Shown here: piece after piece, positions 34,597 through 46,727 of the stretch
Numbering within the stretch: the stretch's first letter is position 1
How the letters are laid out: every line of letters begins with the position of its first letter
From: Hyalella azteca
Taxonomy: Eukaryota > Arthropoda > Malacostraca > Amphipoda > Hyalellidae
Assembly: GCF_000764305.2 (NCBI RefSeq)
Contig: NW_025934728.1
Coordinates: 186,001 to 250,000, forward strand
Reading direction: 5' to 3'
Length of the DNA: 64,000 nt
Notes under the pieces: generated by a model
Databases searched by the model: none
The model's input: only the letters and a program-made list of their open reading frames with translations
What the model was told of the DNA's origin: nothing
Translations under genes and position numbers: made by a program

Positions 34597-34629
34597 CGAA
34601 CTTTTCGCAAGTTGGGATTGTAGACAATA

Positions 34630-35005
34630 TATAGACACCTCTCGACCCCTTAATTATTTTGATTGTGATTTTCCAAAGATTTCACTCTCGGCCACTTCTT
34701 TCATCAAGTCTGATTTTACATCTGATTGAAATTCTGATTTATCAAGTTCAATTTTACCTCTGCATGTTGACATATTTTCTGCGATCATGACTCGTTAGGG
34801 AGATTTTAATGGCCATTAAAAGCTTAGCGAAGAACCCTCGCGGATAGAGACCAAGTGCGGTCTTTTCTGCTGCTGAAATAAGCAGCTTAGATCGTCAAAT
34901 CATATGCTCTCTAATTGCAATAAAATCTATTAGAAAGTGAGGTTTCTGAGACTACCTGAGTTTTCATACATAATATCATCATATAATATCAATATATATA
35001 GTCGT
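34630..35005. other. AT-rich stretch, nothing recognised
   Basis: No continuation of the glycosyltransferase reading frame is seen here. Confidence 0.35.
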
Positions 35006-35851
35006 ACATGCAGGGGTTGGATAAAATAAGGGTAAACACTTGACATTTTAATATCGTAATTTTTTAACATGTTATAAACAATAAAAATATGGCATATTTT
35101 TACGTTATATTGTTTATTGTTGCTGCTAATTGATATTATATCCTTGCACAGATATTTTCAGTAATTTTTTGTGTCTATAACCTAACCTATAATCTATAAA
35201 TGGCAAAACTCTCTTACTTGTTACTCTCTTAATTGTTAGTATCCGTATAGCAGGTGCTAGTGTGACAGAATGCTTGACGTTTTTAGAGGTACTGTCTCAA
35301 AATAATGACTGCTTTTGAAAGAGGAGGAAAAACGGCCTATGCAAATGCTTCAAAGCGTTTAGAGTTGGTGTAAAACCCTCCAGAATTGGTCCCTCGAGCA
35401 GTGGAAAAATGTGATTTATTTCTCACAAAACATCGTTGATACAATGGTTCAAACACCGTTTCTCTAGGAGAACGCCATCTATCAAAATGATAATGCCCCC
35501 GATAGATACAGCTGAAATTTTTAAAAACCGCCCGAGGAACATTCTAATGAAGTTGAGCATCCAATTTGGCCACCACAATCAAAAGACCTGAATATTATCG
35601 AACATTTATGGTCGATTTAAGAGATGCAAGTCAGAAGTCGATTCCCGCCGCCATCGTCTTTAAAAGAGCTGGAGGGAGTTTTAACTGAAGAATGGGTTAA
35701 AATTCTTTTAGAAACAATTCACAATTTGTGTGAATCAATACCTCGGAGTATTGAGGCCATAATTACCGCTAAAGGTGGACCTACACAATAATAAAATATA
35801 TTTTGTGGATTTCTCAGATGTCTCCCAAATTTTGTCTAACCTCTTTTTGTA
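35006..35851 (+). mobile_element. Tc1/mariner-like element, internally shortened
   Basis: Ends GGGGTTGGATAAAATAAGGG and, reversed, ...GGTTAGACAAAAT match the family at 12787-13999. The length is about 850 instead of 1,210 bp. The transposase start (ATGGCAAAACTC, about 35201) and its tail (WPPQSKDLNIIEHLW and later PRSIEAIITAKGGP) are present; the middle is deleted and stops interrupt the frame. It cannot be active. Confidence 0.88.
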
Positions 35852-36114
35852 AAACCGAAATCGGTTAAGCCTGAGTTCCTCAATTATACAGCATCATAAG
35901 CTTTAAAAATGTTACTAATTATTAAAATGTTAATTATTAAAATGAAATAGACGAAAAACTTTCTCATCGTTGATTCAATTTGTGGTTAATTAATTGGTTC
36001 TTAAAGTTAACTAATTAAAGTTTAACTTATTTCGGCGTTTTTACGAGCATCTTCCATACTGTATTAGAAATTAAACTCATTATGTTTTCATTGAGGTTGA
36101 AACTCACAATGTTT

Positions 36115-36668
36115 CAACCTCCACTGTCTCGCGCACAACCTTCACTGTCTCGCGCACAACCTTCACTGTCTCGCGCACAACCTTCACTGTCTCGCGCACA
36201 ACCTTCACTGTCTCGCGCACAACCTTCACTGTCTCGCGCACAACCTCCACTGTCTCGCGCACAACCTCTACTGTCTCGCGCACAACCTCTACTGTCTCGC
36301 GCACAATCTCTACTGTCTCGCGCACAACCTCTACTGTCTCGCGCACAACCTCAACTGTCTCGCGCACAACCTCAACTGTCTCGCGCACAACCTCAACTGT
36401 TTCGCGCACAACCTTCACTGTCTCGCGCACAACCTCAACTGTCTCGCGCACAACTTCAACTGTCTCGCGCACAACCTTCACTGTCTCGCGCACAACCTCA
36501 ACTACTGTTTCGCACACAACCTTCAACTGTCTCGCGCACAACCTCAACTGTCTCGCGCACAACCTCAACTGTCTCGCGCACTACTTCAACTGTCTCGTGC
36601 ACAACCTCAACTGTCTCGCGCACAACTTCAACTGTCTCGCGCACATCCTTCACTGTCTCGCGCACAAG
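36115..36668. repeat. 21-bp tandem repeat, about 26 copies
   Basis: The unit is CTGTCTCGCGCACAACCTTC plus A, with CTTCA/CTCAA/CTCTA variants and a few length changes. The 268-codon frame across it is a repeat effect (7-residue period). The unit resembles CTCGCGCAC motifs in no other array here. Confidence 0.92.
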
Positions 36669-36889
36669 AAGGTGCAATGTCTCGTCCTTGGCTGCCATCT
36701 CGTCTCGGTCGGAGTGTCTCGAACGAGCATCAAGTAAGTTGGCATACAAGTATGGCGAACTCGAGCGAGACAATACGAAAGTCGCATCTGGAATGGAAAT
36801 GTTGAAATTACCGCCAACTTTGACCAGTCTTTCCTGGAAAAGTTCGGAAATTTACATAAGGAACTTCAGCCCTGAAGGGAAGTTCTAAT

Positions 36890-37365
36890 ATACTGGCCGC
36901 TAGATGGCATCGCTGCTGCGCTACAATCTTCTTCATATCGTAAATTTGGGCTTACGCTTTGCTGCATCTGACGAGCGTGATCGCCATCATCGTTTTAACT
37001 TCTTGAAAGTTTTAGGCCAAAGATACACTCGCTCAAAACATATTACTCCGTAAAAACACAATAATCTTATAAAAGCCTTGCAACCCAGGAAAGTATACGT
37101 AGAAGGTCTACACTTTTATGTCAATAGCTTCAGAGAGGTATATTATATCGAGATTACATACAAAAATTATAATATTGATATTCTATACAAGGTATGTCAT
37201 TTCGTTTATACATATAATATTTTTTCGTTGCGGTTCCATGTAGGCCATGACTTCACTCCTTACGAGCTGTCATTCTCATTTTCAAAAACTGGTCGCCCAT
37301 GCATGATTTTAACAAAAATCCTAAATCACGACTTGAAAACGACATTTATCAATTATTGGACCTGA
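36890..37365. other. Intergenic stretch, nothing recognised
   Basis: A 95-codon AT-rich frame is present without any family resemblance. Confidence 0.3.
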
Positions 37366-37560
37366 CAGGGACAGGGTGGCTTAGTAGTTACAGTTCAGAG
37401 TAACAAGTTTGGAGCAGTGAGTTGTGGATTCGATCCTAGCAAACAGCGACAGTTCTGGTCAAAATCATCGAGGTAGGTGGGTGGTAAAGCACAGTAAAAT
37501 CGGAGCAGTGAGTTGCATGTTTGAGACGCGCAACCAGCTGTGAAAATATCAGTTACAGAA
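37366..37560 (+). mobile_element. tRNA-related SINE-like repeat, apparently dimeric
   Basis: GGTGGCTTAGTAGTTAC resembles a Pol III A box and GTGGATTCGATCC, about 50 bases on, a B box. A second, diverged half follows (GGTGGTAAAGCACAGT then GCATGTTTGAGACGCGC) and shares GGAGCAGTGAGTTG with the first. It does not fold into a proper tRNA, so it is called SINE-like. Confidence 0.5.
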
Positions 37561-37919
37561 TCAGTTACAGGTATAATGGCTCATTCAATGCTGATATCGG
37601 TATGGTTATTATTCTTATTATGTTCGAGCCTCTAAGAGGTCCATGTTGATCTGGTAAAAACACAATAGCACCAAATCTTAGATGCTGTTCTTAGCGGAAA
37701 GGTTTCTGGAGTCAAAAACTTTTACAAACGTCCGACAAACTACATGCTCGACGATTCAGCCAATTCGATGATTAAATGTTACTTCAACCGAGCTCTTCCG
37801 GTTATTCGTTAAGATCGGAGATAGTACATATCATTGCGTAATGTTATTTTCGTGTTTTGATGTTCTATTTCACTGTCATTACATGCACAACTGTCATCGG
37901 TAAGGCATGAATAAAATTT

Positions 37920-38090
37920 CGATCGAAAAATTGGCAAGTATAAACAAACGTCTGAACAATTGACAAGTAACAAACGTCTGGACAATTTTCAAGTAATAAC
38001 CAAATGAACAATTGCAAGTAACAAACATCTCAACAATTGTCTAGTAACAAACGTCTGGACAATTGTCAAGGAACAACCATCTGGACCATG
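37920..38090. repeat. ~26-bp degenerate repeat (AAGTAACAAACGTCTGGACAATTG)
   Basis: About six diverged copies of CAATTGACAAGTAACAAACG followed by TCTGGA. Confidence 0.75.
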
Positions 38091-38458
38091 GGCAGATAAC
38101 AGTTTTCCAGACCGAGACAACACGACATAGTCACAGATCGTTCCAGGTCGCTTGAGAATTTCAGAAAATTTTCAGAATCATTGTATCCCAGCAAGTTTGC
38201 GCGGCATTGTTCGGATTCTAAAATTTCAGCAATTTTGAAATGCCAAATATGAATCTAATTATAGAAAGACCCGTTCATACACATATCTTAAAAAAAAACA
38301 ATGTACGTCTTAAATGTATAAACACATTAAATGTATCAAAGCATTTAAAGAAAAATAATTTAAATTTTCAATTCAAACCTATCCTCCCAGTATTGCTATG
38401 CCTACCTATTTTTCTACTGAGAATAAATTTTTGGTCGTGTTAGTATCCTGACATAAGT

Positions 38459-38580
38459 ATGGATGGATACGCGCCCCAACAGCCCCTATATATTGCGGCG
38501 CCATAAGTATCCTGGATACGCGCCCCAACAGCCCCTATATATTGCGGCGCCATAAGTATCCTGGATACGCGCCCCAGCAA
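38459..38580 (-). repeat. 49-bp repeat, locus 1 (also at 52.7 kb)
   Basis: About 2.5 copies, read on the minus strand, of a unit starting GTATCCAGGATACTTATGGC and ending TGTTGGGGCGC. The edge TATCCTGACATAAGTATGG matches the edge of the 52.7-kb array. Both loci therefore share an element boundary, not only the unit. Confidence 0.88.
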
Positions 38581-38599
38581 TGCTTGCTTGCTATATGAA

Positions 38600-40249
38600 T
38601 GCTAGCGGCGGTACAAATCACTTCGTCACATGAAACTTCCTATGTTGAATGATAGCGTTGTATGGGTCGACTGCCTTGGGTCTAAATGTTGCTGATGATG
38701 AACTAAACTAAGCAAGTTAATTTATTTATACGTTATTTGAGAACCGGCACGTGTTGAGTGATATTCACTGAATATTTTGACTCAACTAAGTCGCATGCGG
38801 AGAATGTCTGACGTGAAGGTCCTATCTTCAGCTCATGAATTTTCTTATGCACAAAATATATATCTATTAATATACAGCTCGTATCCCAAAAAAATTATCT
38901 TGTTATACAGCTCGTTCACGATTCCACTTCCATTGTATCCATGAACTTAAATTTCGTATATTAATCACAGCCCACTTACTCCGTGACCAGACTTGTTTAT
39001 TAAATATTATGCTTCATTGAATGAATGGTAATTGTTAAGTTGTCTAATTCGCAAATAAAGCTCTAGGTATTGGAAAATTTTTTGTTTCAATTTTAGGTTA
39101 ATCTAGTAATTGAACGACCAGATGTGTTGAACAGTTTTCATATTCGTATCGTAGTATTATGGCCGGTATTGTTCTTACATGTTCACATGTTCCTCGCGTA
39201 TCCGGATTGCACCGCTATTCCCTTATTAGTGCAGGTTTTTATTGTTTGTTCAAGGAGACATGTTTTTCATGAATAATATTTTTGTTCATTTAATTGTTTC
39301 ATTTAATAATCAACCTTTCGCGTGAACACAAATAATCTAAAAAATAGAAATACTGCTTAAAATTTTATATTTGGTACACTTATGGCCTTATACGCGGGGA
39401 ACGTGTTTAAATAATTCAAGATATAACAAATAGACAATAGTTTTAAACAGATTTGCAGATTGCAACAGATACAATAGTTAATACAATAATAATAGTTAAT
39501 ATTTGTAACAGATTGTAATAGTTAAAACAGATACCTGGCAATATATGGAAGCAGTGAATGGGACAACTAGAATAACATGTTGAACTCGGCTTAATAAAAC
39601 TCATTATTATTTATGAAGTTATCGTATTTTTTAAAATACATTTGAACATTAATTTTTAAAAATATACCCATATATTTTCATTATGAAAGGTCGCCATGAA
39701 AGCGTACGGTTATAGACTTGCGACGACTAATAGGCTTCATTACCACGCTATTGCAGCGCATAGGAACAGATAAGGAACATGCCAGACATTGCCAAGGAAG
39801 TCTAGTAGCTATTTCAAACTATCGTCAGTCTTGAAAAGATCCGGTCAAATGACACGATTTTAGATCTTCTGTGAACAAGGCACGAAAAGTTCAAGATTCG
39901 GCGACAGGCCACATCAGGCCTGATCTTTAGCACCGACATCACTATTTTATGTTATGTTATGTTATGTTATGTTAAGGTTACATAACCTGCGCATGAAACG
40001 CTTCCCACACTTGCCGAAACTTATATTCTATTCAACAGCGCATAGAAACAGATAAATAGCATGCCAGACATTGCCACGGCTACATACAATAGAAGTGTCG
40101 ACACTGAAGAAATATGCCCATGGCGCATATAAACAGATAAGAAGCATTTCAGACATTACCAATGTTTCTTTAACCAGCGCATGAATCACTTCCCATTTTC
40201 TGCGGATGTTTAGGTCGGTCGCTCGCATCGCTGGTGCGTGCCGTGGTTG
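38600..40249. other. AT-rich stretch with (TTATG)n and a dispersed 40-bp repeat
   Basis: (TTATG)5 lies at 39952-39976. Three copies of GCGCATA.AACAGATAA followed by a CATGCCAGACATTGCC block are spaced over 39740-40180. No gene recognised. Confidence 0.5.
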
Positions 40250-40383
40250 AGCCGTAGGCACTGCCGACCGAGCCCTTCCTTCTTCAGTTGCGCTGTGGCG
40301 GTGGTCGTGGACGTACGGTGAAAATTTGCTGCTGAATTTACATCATTTTCGTGAAATTTAATAGCTTATAATTTTAAAATCAC
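40250..40383 (+). promoter_or_regulatory. Candidate promoter/5' untranslated exon
   Basis: A GC-rich patch (CTTCTTCAGTTGCGCTGTGG) in AT-rich surroundings is followed by an AT-rich leader ending AAATCAC|GTAAGTATT, an excellent donor at 40384. There is no open frame of note. It could be the non-coding first exon of the gene whose start codon is at 44513. This is an inference from composition and donor strength only. Confidence 0.3.
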
Positions 40384-40479
40384 GTAAGTATTGACATTGT
40401 TATGCTAACTTGCTTTGTGCGTGGCGTATAGATGGCATACCTGTAGCTTTGAATGCTTGTGTCAGTTGTGTGAACTTTG

Positions 40480-40505
40480 TACAAGTGTTGTGTGTGTGTG
40501 TGTGT
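40480..40505. repeat. Short (TG)n microsatellite
   Basis: A run of GTGTTGTGTGTGTGTGTGTG. Confidence 0.8.
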
Positions 40506-42419
40506 AGATGTGGGTTGTGTGTTATCTCCCCGGTGCTATTCATCTTACTAGCTCGGGAATGATGATGTTCTTTAAAATAATAGTGTTGATAAACCTTATA
40601 GTTCTGATCAATTCAAGATATTGTAAGCAAAAAGAGTAATGAATCGTTTGTTTGTATAATTAGTATGCGTAAAGGGTAACTAAACCTCGCTTCGTGAATG
40701 CACGCAGCGAAGTTGCCAGATGCCGCCAGCCAACCCAGCACTAAACCCGCCGTTGCTCACTTGCTCTCTCGTCGTTATCAAAGCAATTAATCTTGGTTCC
40801 TTCACATGCTATTTTATTTTACATGAAATAATAAAGTAACAGAAATACCTGCAGCGAAAGAAAATACGTTGAGTTACATCTATTAATTGAGTTTGCACTG
40901 CAGTAAACGTTATTAGCAAACGTGTCGGTAACCACAAGGATTGTCTACGAGAGCTGCGACAATCCGCGTCGCGTTGTCGTAACATAATAGGACGTAAATA
41001 ATGTTGTTCCTAATGAGTCTTAAATCATCAAACCATGTTGCATTACTAAGTCTGTTCTAGGTGTTAATAGTTCAGACAACAATCATCCAAGATGGTCGTC
41101 ATAAATACAAAGCGCCATTAAAGATTGCAAGTATTCAAAAGATTGTTCAATTTCTTGAGCATCATCATATTTAACTTATTTACTTGTCACTGAAAGTTCT
41201 TGCTCTAACAAATCTATTAATTTTTTCGGAATAAAATTAGAAAGAATCGGCCCATACATTGTTCATTTACATACAGTATAACTTTACATTACAAATATTA
41301 TCACGGTGGTATAGCATTCTGATTAACTATTAGCGCGTTTGAACATTAAGCGGTTAACCTATACAATTAAATACGTACTAATCACTTAACAGTCTAAACG
41401 TGAGGTTATATTCCGTGTTAATTATTAAATTATGAAAGGATATACAGCCTCGGATTGCAGAAATTCACACAATTGCGAGTAGTGCCATTAAAATCATTTG
41501 TCCACACATGCAATACGAGTTTATAAAAACTGCCAGACTGACTTAAAACCAATATATTTTTTCCTGAAATTGTTTCCAAAATTGCAAAGAATTTTCTTTT
41601 TTCCAAAATTGCGAACAAATTTTCCCAAAATTCGAAGAAATATTTTGTCACGCGATGATGATGTTCGCCGCTCAGCTTCACTGCGCTCACTTATAAATAT
41701 CAATCACTTCTTCGCGTTATTTCAATTCGATTGGTCGTTGCATTACCATTTAAATGCAATACATTTAAATGCAATACATTTTAAATGAATATTTATTTAA
41801 ATGAATACATTTAAATGCAACATTTACATGAGTAATTTGATCTTATTCTTACTGGAGATGTCGACTGATTCTAGGCCACGTCAAGCCTGTAATAAACTGA
41901 GATATTTTGATCTATTTCTATAATTTCACGGCTATCAGTTCAGCCGTTTCAAAAATAGAAGTAGTATTCATAACTCCTGAAATTCAGCTCGAAAGTTCTC
42001 GCAAATGCAGAAATTTATTCATTTTAAAACGGTAAGAAGTCTGTTAAGTGCACATATCGGCATGTCGTTATTTACGTCACTCGTTTTGTTAATGAACGAA
42101 AGCAGTTTATTTTGTGTACTTTAAATCACGTTATTCACAGCATGAAAATTCTTTTATTTATGCTTAAAAATAGTTTGCAGTAATTTTCAAAGTTATTATA
42201 ACGTTACGTTAATTGATAGGGCTCTTAGATCAATGAATATGATAATTTTCACAGTAATGTTCTGAGAGTATTTATTCGTCGCAAAATTCAAACTTTTATT
42301 TTGTTGTGTTAAGATTTTAGCTGCTATGAACGGCTTAAGGTAATTGTACATCAACTGATAGGAAATTAGATATGAAAATATAGTGTGGTGTACCGCGTAC
42401 GAGCTGTGCACCTGCGCAC
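40506..42419. other. AT-rich stretch, nothing recognised
   Basis: Overlapping shadow frames around 41500-41790 only. Lies within the putative first intron of the 44.5-kb gene if the 40.3-kb exon is real. Confidence 0.35.
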
Positions 42420-42425
42420 ATGTAT

Positions 42426-42632
42426 GGTTCATTTGTGTGGTTCATTTGTGTGGTTCATTCGTGTGATTCATTTGTGTGGTTCATTTGTGTGGTTCATTTG
42501 TGCGGTTCATTTGTGTGGTTCATCACACAGGCGAGCAGGGTGACTATTCATTTGTGTGGTTCATTTGTGTGGTTCATCACACAGGCGAGCAGGGTGATTA
42601 TTCATTTGTGTGGTTCATCACACAGGCGAGCA
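42426..42632. repeat. 13-bp GGTTCATTTGTGT array with a 61-bp higher-order unit
   Basis: GTTCATTTGTGTG units are interrupted three times by ATCACACAGGCGAGCAGG followed by GTGA, giving a higher-order repeat. The HTGEQ peptide in one frame is coincidental, not a zinc-finger linker. Confidence 0.85.
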
Positions 42633-42894
42633 AGGTAAAGATGTTTGATTTATCAGGCTTATTATTTTTGCGAGAAATTCATTTTCTGCGTGACTCACAT
42701 TTGTATTAATCCATCCGCTGATGTCTTCCGTGTGAACTGAAGACGTATGCATCTCAAGTTCACACAGAATTACATAGCCATTGTAATTTGTAAATAAAAC
42801 GAAATAACATAATTTTCTAATAATAATGTTATACCGATCTATTATAATAATCAAATAAAAAACTCTAGTTGATTTTATATAAATTCATAAATTC

Positions 42895-43100
42895 GAATTT
42901 ATTTAGCAGAAATCAGTATTTATTTAGCAGAAATCCGAATTTATTTTGCAGAAATTCGAATTTATTTAGCAGAAATCCTGATTTATTTAGCAGAAATCTG
43001 AATTTATCTAGCAGAAATCCGTATTTATTTGGCAGAAGTCAGTATTTACTAAGCAGAAATCCGTATTTATTTAGCTGAAATCCGTATTTATTTAGCAGAA
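42895..43100. repeat. 20-21-bp AATTTATTTAGCAGAAATCC array, about 10 copies
   Basis: Degenerate AT-rich units; inverted copies of the same unit (ATTTCTGCTAAATAAAT) follow at 43152-43215. Confidence 0.88.
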
Positions 43101-43175
43101 GTACTCTCAAAGAAAGTATATCATGAATCATCAGGATATACTTTCTTTGAGAGTATTTCTGCTAAATAAATCCGG
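43082..43175. repeat. Inverted repeat, 41-bp arms
   Basis: Arms run from the CCGTATTTATTTAGCAGAAG side through ACTCTCAAAGAAAGTATATC to a 12-base loop and back. It joins the array to its inverted copy and would form a long hairpin. Confidence 0.85.
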
Positions 43176-43389
43176 ATTGCTGCTAAATAAATTAAGATTG
43201 CTGCTAAATAAATTAGAATTTACATAAAATAAACATGAGTTTATTGCTGTAATTAATATAACAGATCCAATTTACAATTAATAATGCAGAGGCGCTGGCG
43301 GCCGCCATAGGTCTACCTGCGGTGCACCGGAAAGGTTGCCGCCGTTTTTTTCTGCTTCCGCCGCCGCCTTCAATTGTTGGCGGCGGGCG

Positions 43390-43465
43390 AAAGGTTACCA
43401 GACGTGTGGTATCCGCAGCCTGCACGGTTACCAGACGTGTGGTATCCGCAGCCTGCACGGTTACC
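43390..43465. repeat. 32-bp GGTTACCAGACGTGTGGTAT array, 2.3 copies
   Basis: Copies share GGTTACCAGACGTGTGGTAT and CCGCAGCCTGCAC, GC-rich, next to a glycine-codon-rich GGCGGC patch. Confidence 0.85.
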
Positions 43466-44024
43466 AGCCATTAATTTACCATACTAATTAATAGCTACTA
43501 AATCAGCTCTAATTAACAGCTACTGAAGTAGCCATCACCAACTGAAGTAGAGCTAATTCGCAGTAAATGTAGAAGTAGTAAATAACAGATGCTTATCTGT
43601 AGTGAACAGTAGTTTTGAGTAGTAGCAGTCGTAGTAGAGTTTAATAATGAGTTGTAAAACTTTATTTTACGTCGTGATTAATCGGTAGCATTGTAGTCAC
43701 TTTTTAATAATAATGTAAAAATGTTTATTTATGTTATTGTAGTACTGCTTGCAGGGTTTTATAGTATTGATTAGAAAATGAACGAATACTTATAAAATTT
43801 GTCTTAGAAATGTTATCGTTCCTCATTGTTCACCGTCATCCGATCAGATTTTATAATATTTGCCATATATTTTCTTAATTTCGTGATTTTTTCCAATAAT
43901 CATTGAATGATGAAGAAGATGCTCTTCCTACATTCACCATGCGTCAGGATTTTAAGAGACAATGACGTGACCATTACTATAACCGCATCAGCTGACGTGT
44001 GTACACGTTTCGAGTGCTTGAGCA

Positions 44025-44105
44025 GCTTGACAGTTGACAATTGGGTGGCAGATTGACAGTTGACATTTGGGTGGCAGATTGACAGTTGACAATTGGGTGG
44101 CAGAA
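44025..44105. repeat. 27-bp tandem repeat, 3 copies
   Basis: The unit contains TTGACAGTTGACAATTGGGT followed by GGCAGA. Confidence 0.85.
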
Positions 44106-44512
44106 GCGTTGCTGGCTGTTACGCTGGTGACGATCAGTTGTAACTTGTACACTCAAATAGGTTCACTAACAGTCTAACACATCAGTAAAACAACATTTCT
44201 GGATAAAGCAACCCATTTCCTGTCAGTTTTACTCCCTGGTGCCTGGTGGTAGCACATTAAGGTTGATGACAGTTTGTGTTTCCGTATCTCCTTAACAGCT
44301 TAGCCTTACTCAAAGTTGACAGTCTAACCCTAACCTAAGACGAAGTTTATACAAAAAGTCAGAAATGAATCAAATTGGAATTTCCAGCAGATTTATTAAT
44401 AAACAGTTTAAACTACTGAGTAACTTTTGAAATGTGTCAAATCTTCTCTAATTGAGAAGATAGTAATATAATAATTTCTATGTATTAATAAACTAGAACT
44501 GTTTCCTGAAAC

Positions 44513-44597
44513 ATGCCCTACAATCTACCGTCATTTGAAGAATTGTTCGACTCTGCTGATTTAAATGAACGAATTCTCTGGAATCTGGATATTCCTC
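44513..44597 (+). CDS. Candidate start exon of the large nuclear-protein gene
   Basis: ATG at 44513 opens a protein-like stretch (starts MPYNLPSFEELFDSADLNER, then ILWNLDIP), too short to stand out as an ORF. A donor at 44598 (CCTC|GTACGC) leaves one base, exactly what the 46728 acceptor needs (it supplies two). Joining makes a histidine codon and continues with AATVLSQAAAMAKNGW. A second possible donor at 44609 leaves phase 0 and would not fit. The upstream acceptor is probably AATAAACTAG near 44492. I infer the join from phase and composition; there is no transcript evidence. Confidence 0.55.
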
Positions 44598-45535
44598 GTA
44601 CGCGCAATGTATACATAGCCTACCTAGTTGTCAAAGTTATTTTGTTTAAAAAGCTTTTTTCCTTTGCTGTTGCTTCAACTTTTTAAGTTCAACTACTCAT
44701 CTTTGTAGCAGCCAATCAATGCCTCCTACCTGTCTATTATAACATTGGTACAAAAAATCAGCACACATTTATAATGTAGGCCTAGCCAGTGTGCTTGCTG
44801 ATTGCTGCTAACTGCTTGGCTGGCACATAATATGGTTGTCAGTTGTCACTACTCACTAGGCTAGGCAGCATAGTGGTGCACTGCCAGCGCTGGAGCCATG
44901 ACATGCCTGCCATTGCCTGGTGCGGTGACTGTGGTTCTTTGCTGGCTTTGTCTTCAGATAGCTTGCCTCTTATTGTCTATTCAATGAGGCTATTTGGTGC
45001 TTAACAATTTGTTAAGAACTGAACTCAGAAAATTTGGATGCCAATTCAACTTTCAAGGTCAAGCTGCTTGTGGAAAAACAACACTTGATTCTTGATAGGT
45101 TCTTTTGAGGGGTCTGAATGATGTCACTAGTCACTTCCCCTGAGCTTGAGGTCTGGCATGTAAAGCCGCATACACTTTGCAAAATTATCTATCATAAATT
45201 TCTGAGAGTCTACCTACCTGCCATAAAAAAATCACTTTGTACATTGGTTTGCATCCATAATTGTAGCTAAAAGGAGAAATATATTTTGTCATTTTCCTTG
45301 GAATTGAAGAAAAGCAAAAGTAAGTTGGTGTAGATTTTGTCAAGTATGAAAATTTTTGATGACTGAGATGTTGAACTTTATTCACTTCAGATTCTATGCA
45401 CATTTAAACATTCCAGTATTTTGCATTGACTGATGTAGTGATGAAATGCAGCCTACTGCCTACATACTATTTAACTGAAGCATGAACACTTGTTTTATAT
45501 GAATTGGATTCTATTAAATATTCCCAACTTCCAAG

Positions 45536-46161
45536 TACCGTAAACTGGGGTAACTTTGACCACTTTTCTTTTTCAAAATGATGCCATTTTTTTACTAGAT
45601 AAGTTAAACTTAAATTTAAACATGCAAAATACAGGTCTATACTCTAGCTTTACAGCCTTTACTCACTATAAATTGCTGGCTCCTGCCTCTCATAGTTTTT
45701 ATGTGATTTCAAAAAAAGTGATGGTCTTTGTTACCCCAGCTCTTGGGGTTTCTTTGACCGGGTGGTAAAATCAATTTTATTTTTGGTAAAATAACTCCAG
45801 GTTGTGGTGCATTGTAGTAGAACTCTTCTAGTTACATATGTAACTAGAAGAGTTCTACTACAATGCATCAAAACCTGGAGTTATTTTACCAAAAAATGAA
45901 AAAATTTGAGGGGGTACTCCGACAGGCTTTAAATAATACCGTAGCTGTTTTTTGTGGGTCACATTATTAATTTTTTAACCTATTAGATATGCAAACTTTT
46001 TAAATCTTTCTATTGTGTTACGTAGCCTCAGTATTAGGCCTTCGATGGCCATTGACAAAATTTTTCTATGTCAAATCGTTTTTGAGTTTGGGGGTTTTTG
46101 TTGAAAAAACGAAAAGTGGTCAAAGTTACCCCGCCGGTCAATATAACCCCATTTTACGGTA
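45536..46161. mobile_element. Non-autonomous DNA transposon with TACCGTAAA ends
   Basis: Ends TACCGTAAACTGGGGTAAC and, reversed, TACCGTAAAATGGGG...GGGGTAACTTTGACCAC form long inverted repeats. The element holds a further near-perfect palindrome (45781-45896, arms of about 58 bases meeting at ACATATGT). No transposase frame. It lies in the intron between the 44.5- and 46.7-kb exons. Confidence 0.75.
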
Positions 46162-46334
46162 CCTATAATTTGTGTGAATAAAAATTCCTCTAACTGTTCT
46201 TAGATGTTCTTAGAGTACAAAATTTCTGAACATAGAAGATGCCTAACAGATTTGGAACAAAGTGTTTCATTTCTATTTAAAGATAAGGTGTACCTGTAGC
46301 ATAAATCAGTGATGCAGCACCTTTGAAAGTTCAA

Positions 46335-46625
46335 GAACTCATCTACATACTATTTTCATGATATTTAATTATTAACTAAAGTTAATATGGTATTTTCTCT
46401 GCTTAAATGCTATATGTATTCATTTAACTCACAGAAAAATTTTGAAACCCTAGTACTGTACACTGTTGTGATCTATTAACTCATCTACGTACTACTTTCA
46501 TGAGATTTATATATTAATTAAAGTTAATATTGTATTTTCTCTGCTTAAATGCTGTATGTATTCATTTAACTTTCAGAAAATTTTCAAACCCTAGGTAGTA
46601 CTGTACACTATTGTGATCCATCAAA
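46335..46625. repeat. ~150-bp tandem duplication before the large exon
   Basis: Two copies share AACTCATCTAC(A/G)TACTA, AAAGTTAATAT and TATTTTCTCTGCTTAAATGCT, and end at GTACTGTACACT. Divergence is a few percent by eye. Confidence 0.85.
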
Positions 46626-46727
46626 ATTTTTTGATATATTGTGTTCTATTGCATCTACCCCAATAATCCTAATAAACTATTTCCTTTTATTTTTGGAGTG
46701 GTTGATTAACAATGATTTTGATTACAG

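Noticed and set aside
33091..34634. Three overlapping frames of 434-510 codons
   Set aside because: They are the same 23-bp array read in three frames; no start context, homology or splice support.
36677..36733. Short exon MSRPWLPSRLGRSVSNEHQ followed by GTAAGT at the end of the 21-bp array
   Set aside because: The donor is good, but there is no second exon, no homology, and the peptide composition follows the repeat. Kept only as a possibility.
42426..42632. Zinc-finger-like HTGEQ linkers
   Set aside because: No Cys2His2 residues around them; the peptide arises from a TTCATTTGTGTG/CACACAGGCGAGCAG repeat.
46712..46727. ATG at 46712 as the start of the giant protein
   Set aside because: It lies within the pyrimidine/acceptor tract (TTTTGATTACAG). 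An upstream exon at 44513-44597 fits the phase.
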